Shown: positions 57,535-64,000 of the stretch, in pieces
Position numbering within the stretch: position 1 is the first letter of the stretch
Layout of the letters: each line of letters opens with the position of its first letter
Assembly: GCA_947623455.1 (NCBI GenBank)
Contig: OX392534.1
Location: forward strand, 35,531,426 to 35,595,425
From: Mimachlamys varia
Lineage: Eukaryota > Mollusca > Bivalvia > Pectinida > Pectinidae
Direction: 5' to 3'
DNA: 64,000 nt
Made by a program: the position numbers and the translations under genes
The notes under the pieces: generated by a model
What the model saw: only the letters and a program-made list of their open reading frames with translations
Database searches by the model: none
What the model was told of the DNA's origin: nothing

Positions 57535-58310
57535 ATATAGTCTAAACCATACACCTTTATATACTGTCTAAACCTGGTAGGCCTATACCTTTATATACTG
57601 TCTATACCTGGTAGGCCTATACCTTTATATACTGTCTAAACCTGGTAGGCCTATACCTTTATATACTGTCTAAACCTGGTGAACCTATACCTTTATATAC
57701 TGTCTAAACCTGGTAGGCCTATACCTTTATTATACTGTCTAAACCTGGTAAACCTATACCTTTATATACTGTCTAAACCTGGTAGGCCTATACATTTATA
57801 TACTGTCTAAACCTGGTAAACCTATACCTTAATTTATATACTGTCTAAACCTGGTAAACCTATACCTTTATATACTGTCTATACCTGGTAGGCCTATACC
57901 TTTATTATACTGTCTAAACCTGGTAGGCCTATACCTTAATATACTGTCTAAACCTGGTAGGCCTATACCTTTATATACTGTCTAAACCTGGTAAACCTAT
58001 ACCTTTATATACTGTCTTAACCTGGTAAACCTATACCTTTATATACTGTCTAAACCTGGAAAACCTATACCTTTATATACTGTCTAAACCTGGTAAACCA
58101 ATACCTTTATATACTGTCTAAACCTGGTAGGCCTATACTTTTATATACTGTCTAAACCAGGTAGGCCTATACCTTTATATACTGTCTAAACCTGGTAGGC
58201 CTATACCTTTATATACTGTCTAAACCTGGTAAACCTATACCTTCATATACTGTCTAAACCTGGTAGGCCTATACCTTTATATAAATACTGTCTAAACTCT
58301 AAACCTTTAT
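57535..58310. repeat. 34-bp satellite, about 22 copies
   Basis: The unit is AACCTGGTAGGCCTATACCT plus TTATATACTGTCTA. Two main variants, GGTAGGCC and GGTAAACC, are interspersed. After 58270 it decays through irregular TATATACTGTCTAAACC words to about 58460. Confidence 0.95.
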
Positions 58311-58464
58311 AATATTATGCTTTCTAAACTCAACATCTTTATACTGTCTAAACCCGAACATATTTATATATATACTGTCTATAAACCCTATATACTTTCT
58401 AAACCACACAAGTATATAACTATATTGTATAAATCCCATACCTGTAAATACTGCCTTAAACCTT

Positions 58465-60905
58465 TATTGCATATTTTGTCTATAACACAGGTCTAACACT
58501 GTAACCCTAGCAGCTCCCTATCAGAAACCCTTACTGCCTATTTTGTCTATATAACATTGGTCTAATATACTACCCTAGCAGCTCCCTATCAGAAACCCTT
58601 ACTGCCCATATTGTCTATAACACTGGTCTAATACTACGCCAGCAGCTCACTATCAGAAACCCTTACTGCCTATTTTGTCTATAACACTGGTCTAATCCTA
58701 CCCTAGCAGTCCCCTATCAGAAACCCTTACTGCCTATTTTGTCTATAATACTGGTCTAATATTACCCCAGCAGCTCCCTATCAGAAACCCTTACTGTCTA
58801 TTTTGTCTATAACACTGGTCTAATACTACCCCAGCAGCTCACTATCAGAAACCCTTACTGCCTATTTTGTCTATAACACTGGTCTATTAATACTACCCCA
58901 GCAGCTCCCTATCAGAAACCCTTACTGCCTATTTTTGTCTATAATTCTGGTCTAATACTACCCCAGCAGCTCACTATCAGAAACCCTTACTGCCTATATT
59001 GTCTATAACACTGGTCTAATCCTACCCTAGCAGTTCCATATCAGAAACCCTTACTGCCTGTTTTGTCTAAAACACTGGTCTAATACTACCCCAGCAGCTC
59101 ACTATCAGAAACCCTTACTGCCTATTTTGTCTATAACACTGGTCCAACACTACCCTAGCAGCTCCCTATCAGAAACCCTTACTGCCTATTTTGTCTATAA
59201 CACTGGTCTAACACTACCCTAGCAGCTCCTTATCAGAAACCCTTACTGCCTATTTTGTCTATAACACAGGTCTAATACTACCCTAGCATCTCCCTATCAG
59301 AAACCCTTACTGCCTATATTGTCTATAACACTGGTCTAATACTACCCTAGCAGCTCCCTATCAGAAACCCTTACTGCCTATTTTGTCTATAACACTGGTC
59401 TAATCATACCCCACCAGCTCCCCATCAGAAACCCTTACTGCCTATTTTGTCTATAACACTGGTCTAATACTACCCTAGCAGCTCCCTATCAGAAACCCTT
59501 ACTGCTTATTTTGTCTATAACACTGGTCTAACACTACCCTAGCAGCTCCCTATCAGAAACCCTTACTGCCTATTTTGTCTATAACACTAGTCTAATACTA
59601 CCCTAGCAACTCCCTATCAGAAACCCTTACTGCCTATTTTGTCTATAACACTAGTCTAATACTACCCTAGCAGCTCCCTATCAGAAACCCTTTCTGTCTA
59701 TTTTGTCTATAACACAGGTCTAATACTACCCTAGCAACTCCCTATCAGAAACCCTTACTGCCTATTTTGTCTATAACACTGGTCTAATCCTACCCTAGCA
59801 GCTCCCTATCAGAAACCCTTACTGTCTATTTTGTCTATAAAACTGGTCTAATACTTCCCTAGCAGCTCCCTATCAGAAACCCTTACTGCCTATTTTGTCT
59901 ATAACACTTTATAGTCAGGTCTAATACTACCCTAGCAGCTCCCTATCAGAAACCCATACTGCTATTTTGTCTATAACACTGGTCTAATCCTACCCTAGCA
60001 GCTCCCTATCAGAAACCCTTACTGCCTATTTTGTCTATAACACTGGTCTAATACTACCCTAGCAGCTCCCTATCAGAAACCCTTACTGCTTATTTTGTCT
60101 ATAACACTGGTCTAACACTACCCTAGCAGCTCCCTATCAGAAACCCTTTCTGCCTATTTTGTCTATAACACTAGTCTAATACTACCCTAGCAACTCCCTA
60201 TCAGAAACCCTTACTGCCTATTTTGTCTATAACACTAGTCTAATACTACCCTAGCAGCTCCCTATCAGAAACCCTTTCTGTCTATTTTGTCTATAACACA
60301 GGTCTAATACTACCCTAGCAACTCCCTATCAGAAACCCTTACTGCCTATTTTGTCTATAACACTGGTCTAATCCTACCCTAGCAGCTCCCTATCAGAAAC
60401 CCTTACTGTCTATTTTGTCTATAAAACTGGTCTAATACTTCCCTAGCAGCTCCATATCAGAAACCCTTACTGCCTATTTTGTCTATAACACTTTATAGTC
60501 AGGTCTAATACTACCCTAGCAGCTCCCTATCAGAAACCCTTACTGCTATTTTGTCTATAACACTGGTCTAATCCTACCCTAGCAGCTCCCTATCAGAAAC
60601 CCTTACTGCCTATTTTGTCTATAACACTGGTCTAATACTACCCTAGCAGCTCCCTATCAGAAACCCTTACTGCCTATTTTGTCTATAACACTGGTCTAAT
60701 ACTACCCTAGCAGCTCCCTATCAGAAACCCTTACTGCTATTTTGTCTATAACACTGGTCTAATCCTACCCTAGCAGCTCCCTATCAGAAACCCTTACTGT
60801 CTATTTTGTCTATAACACTGGTCTAATACTACCCTAGCAGCTCCCTATCAGAAGCCCTTACTGCCTATTTTGTCTATAACACTGGTCTAATACTATCCTA
60901 GCAGT
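58465..60905. repeat. 64-bp satellite, about 38 copies, with 584-bp block duplication
   Basis: The unit is CTAGCAGCTCCCTATCAGAA, ACCCTTACTGCCTATTTTGT, CTATAACACTGGTCTAATAC, TACC. Rare markers recur at the same distance: CACTTTATAGTCAGG at 59905 and 60489, and ACTGCTTATT at 59501 and 60085, both 584 bp apart. So a nine-unit block was copied in tandem. Its CTGTCTA/TTGTCTATA words recall the adjoining 34-bp array. Confidence 0.96.
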
Positions 60906-63660
60906 TTGACTCCCTATAGTAGAAATTCTGCCTGTCCGAATCCATCATCAAATACACAAAGCTAGCAGCAGGAATCAATTGGCTCCAATAAAAAGTTTTG
61001 CTTAACCATGTGGAATAATAACTACCGCCTCACAAGTAATACATCTTTAGAACAAATCCATCATACACACTATTGGTTACGGGCTCTCTCCTACACTATT
61101 CTCATTGTCTGAGATTGCGGGTTCGAGAGGAGGGGCACCCGAGTACAATGCTGGACCCTCCCACCGGTTACAGGACCGACCCTCCTATTACTCGGAGGCT
61201 TCCCCAACAACACCAGTCTCGGCAGGGGATGTACATATCAATTAGTCCTGACGTAAACACTTATCCCGAGTTATCTTTGTGTACTCTACACAGTATGCCA
61301 GCGTTCACAGTTTCTAGGCTTCATCAGTACCACCCGTGTGCCTTGTCCAACTACCTACCTGGGCTTATACATTAGCTTGGGGCTCACTTCTCAAGGCTTA
61401 CTGGTCATGTAAGTCATTGTATTGAGCTCATTAGGAAGAGCTTAAGTTACCTGTGATATCATTCAAGGAAGCTTATTTTATCACTGTACAGCAACATTGG
61501 AGCTTTTTAAATTACTGTGGAGTACATGTCAGTGGAGCTTATAAGCTGTTGCTCAGGGCTCAATTGATGGGAGCTCCCCGGTTAAAAGTGTATGTATGTG
61601 TCAGAATGGGAGCTTAACTGACTTTTGATGCAGTATTTAAGGATATGTTTACAAATCTTCATTTATACCAGGAAATGACAGGAAAAATTAACATCATTTG
61701 AGACGAAAAAATTAACATTATCAAAGACGAAAATATAATGCTATTTTAAATATAATTTGGTTACCAAAAGTGAAATTGAAAAATTGTTTATACAAAAAAA
61801 ACTGATGAAAGAATAAATCTACCAATAACAGTAAATTTCCTTTGAAGACTGTTTCAGTAGTTCCGATGACAAGTGATTGTTAACCCTTTATCAACCTACA
61901 TTGATCTCTGTACACAAGGTTTTATAACCTAATGAAACAAGATACAAAGATATTCTACTTGGCTACACATCTCTACAAAAGTAATCTTTACACTACAGTG
62001 TAAAATAACTTTTCTGGAGATCAACGATTTTCTAATCTGTGATGCTTACGAAACATGTGATAATTTGCTGCTACAAAGCATTTAGGTTCTACTTTGAAAT
62101 TTCAGGATTTTAAAAACGAAAAAAAAAAGTTTATCATAATTAATTACCAACCAAAGTGCACTATTGTGATCTCTTTACTATTCAATCATAATGTTGAGTC
62201 ATAATCAGCTTTTTATCAGAGGATTGTAAAAACAGATTAAGTTTTATTTCAACGGAAAAAGACTTACAATTCTATAGGCAAGTGATCATACTGCTGGATA
62301 AAATTCCCATCGAACCAAAGGATCTGAACGATATACATTGTCTTATTTCACGGTGCCTTTTGAAAGCTACTGATGTGTTACGATGATTGTCACCGATACT
62401 GTGGATCGACTTGTAAAGCAGTGGTCATTTTAATCAATACATCAATGACCACTTGACCACAGGAGTTGTACTTCACACCAATGAGTGGTCATTCCATGTA
62501 ACGGAGTGACCAGGGAATACCTAACATCTGCTATGGACCGGAAGTTTTATAATGGGCGTCTGAGGTTATTATTCTCTAAAGGAAACGGTTCAGGTCCATC
62601 TTATCACAAAACTAGTACGGGACGTGCAATTCTAGGATCGGTGCTTAGACAATCTAATATTTCCTCTGGATTTTACCATTGGTTGACATTTTCTAGTTTG
62701 AATTTTCTATCTCAGGTAAGACTAACCAACATCAACCTTTTCACACATACATGTATACATCAGAAATGTTTCTCAAATGTTTGTTAAATAACTTTCGTTG
62801 TTAATTGCTTTCTTGAATGTCAAATGTTTCTCCTTTAAAACCTTGATTTAATTGATGTTAGATTCTATAAATGGATATTTTTCAATATCTCAAAAAACTA
62901 TTGATGGATGTTAAATCAAAAAGTGCAAAAAAATCAAATGTGCTATTTTACTTTCCTAAATAAGCATGTTCGATTCTGCAATGAAGATTTGGAGGACGGA
63001 GGCCAGGAAAATATTTTTGATTGATTTGATGGAAGTATAAAATTCTCTTATAATATACTACTTTTTTCAATTTAAAAAATGTAGTATTTAAGCAGAATGA
63101 TTGTATCTGTACATTATACATTAAGCCCTAAAGAAACCCATTTCTCAGCTGTTGTCAATTTTGAAGTTTATTTCTCGCTGCGTAGGTGTGTGTTTGAATG
63201 CGCATGATGAAAATCAATAATAATCGTGAAAGTAGTCGTAAATTGCTCAAAACACTGTCGGTATACAACAACGATTTACCACCACAAAGCAATTAAGATT
63301 CCACTTAATGTGATAATAACTCAAAAGTCTACGTTTGATAATTAAACAGCTCCAGCAATAATTCTGTGCATCAACATTTGTGAGCTTTGATTCAGAAATG
63401 ATTAAAAGTTGTACTGCAACAGTGAAGTCATTATTTTAAACAATGTTTGACAACTTAACAAACTTTAAACAGTCAAGAATATTAATGAAATGAAAATTGT
63501 GCAATAAAACACCATTCCTGTAAATCTCCAGTGCAAAAAATGAATGTACATTTGTATTAAAGTGCTAGAATTAAGATCTGACTGCCAAAATAGAACAATC
63601 CACAAAAAAAAGAATGGAATCCTTTTAAAAGGATTTCTATTCTGACTATGTAAGTCAGCT
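60906..63660. other. Unannotated stretch with two weak exon-like segments
   Basis: 61073-61375 is less AT-rich and open for 100 codons without family resemblance. 62485-62715 is open and ends in CTCAG|GTAAGA, a good donor, but has no start ATG at its beginning. Neither is identified. The rest is AT-rich with no repeats. Confidence 0.4.
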
Positions 63661-63674
63661 GAAAAAAATCCTTC

Positions 63675-64000
63675 TAGGGGCTGGGTTGGGGGAGGGGGGG
63701 GGGGGGGGGGGGTAAGGGGAGATGGGGGAGGGGGGAGGGGTCTAAGGATTATATATATTCATTAGTCAATAGTTGATTGTAAGCCCTAGCTTTTGAGGGA
63801 TAGGGTATTGGAAGGGGGAGGGTGTTAGGGGAAAGACTGGGGAGGGGTCTAAGGATTATATATGTTTATTAGTCAATAGTTGTTTGTAAGCCTTAGCTTT
63901 TGAGGGATAGGGTATTGGGGGGGGGGGGGGGTAAGGGGAAGACTGGGGGGAGGGGGGGTTAAGGGGAAAGACTGGAGATGGAGGGGACTTGATATTGGAA
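63675..64000. repeat. G-rich tandem repeat cut by the window edge
   Basis: A unit of about 108 bp (GGGGTCTAAGGATTATATAT, AGTCAATAGTTG, GTAAGCC, AGCTTTTGAGGGATAGGGTA, then G-rich sequence) occurs at 63736 and 63844, with partial copies on both sides. Runs of 19 G (63694-63712) and 15 G (63917-63931) are included. The array continues beyond 64000. Confidence 0.85.

Noticed and set aside
58465..60905. CRISPR-like regular repeats
   Set aside because: Units are contiguous with no unique spacers, no cas genes are present, and the context is eukaryotic.
61073..61140. Possible tRNA gene (GCGGGTTCGAGAGG)
   Set aside because: The B-box-like word lacks the required final C, no cloverleaf could be paired, and the A box is unconvincing.

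Overview
The window looks like a stretch of animal nuclear genome. It is AT-rich and almost free of host coding sequence, and it is crowded with satellite arrays and transposon remnants. No bacterial operon, ribosome-binding site, rRNA or intact tRNA is visible. The best guess is a mollusc, probably a bivalve. That rests on a DIRS-type retrotransposon, several dispersed repeats that resemble (from memory, unverified) repeats common in bivalve assemblies, and an abundance of minisatellites. The species cannot be fixed from the sequence alone.

The only convincing protein-coding unit is a full-length, apparently intact DIRS-like tyrosine-recombinase retrotransposon at about 8544-15315. It has 141-bp inverted terminal repeats (ITRs) that are identical base for base. 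Near its right end is an internal complementary region (ICR) whose two halves match the left and right extremities and meet in a shared AAA/TTT. It carries three uninterrupted reading frames: a gag-like ORF1 (9125-11653), an RT/RNase H/methyltransferase-like ORF2 (open to 13853) and a tyrosine recombinase (13553-14752). ORF2 has no useful start codon near its beginning. ORF1 ends in TCC TGA C, the same codon pair used for +1 frameshifting in antizyme mRNAs, and a +1 shift there enters exactly the ORF2 frame. This is the most interesting observation in the window.

From left to right, the rest is as follows. Positions 1-2160 hold two minisatellites (51-bp and 27-bp units). Positions 2161-8543 are non-coding with two copies of a 230-bp TIR element (3020-3252, 6980-7207). 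The DIRS element follows at 8544-15315. Positions 15316-20200 contain a G-rich minisatellite and a 1.1-kb foldback structure with inward-facing TATA boxes. Positions 20211-32835 carry a series of satellites (33, 26, 51, 21 and 38 bp), a probable TATA promoter with first exon (25902-26006) and one candidate host exon on the minus strand (31271-31354). Positions 32836-50420 hold a 40-bp satellite with 200-bp higher-order structure, a TTAA-flanked MITE (43275-43664) and a tRNA-derived SINE (47195-47512). Positions 50424-53062 are a very large 17/19-bp array. Positions 53063-64000 hold 42-, 34- and 64-bp arrays and a G-rich tandem repeat running off the window edge.

Tandem arrays cover very roughly a fifth of the window. 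Many open frames in the window, including those open on both strands, are products of these arrays and are not genes.
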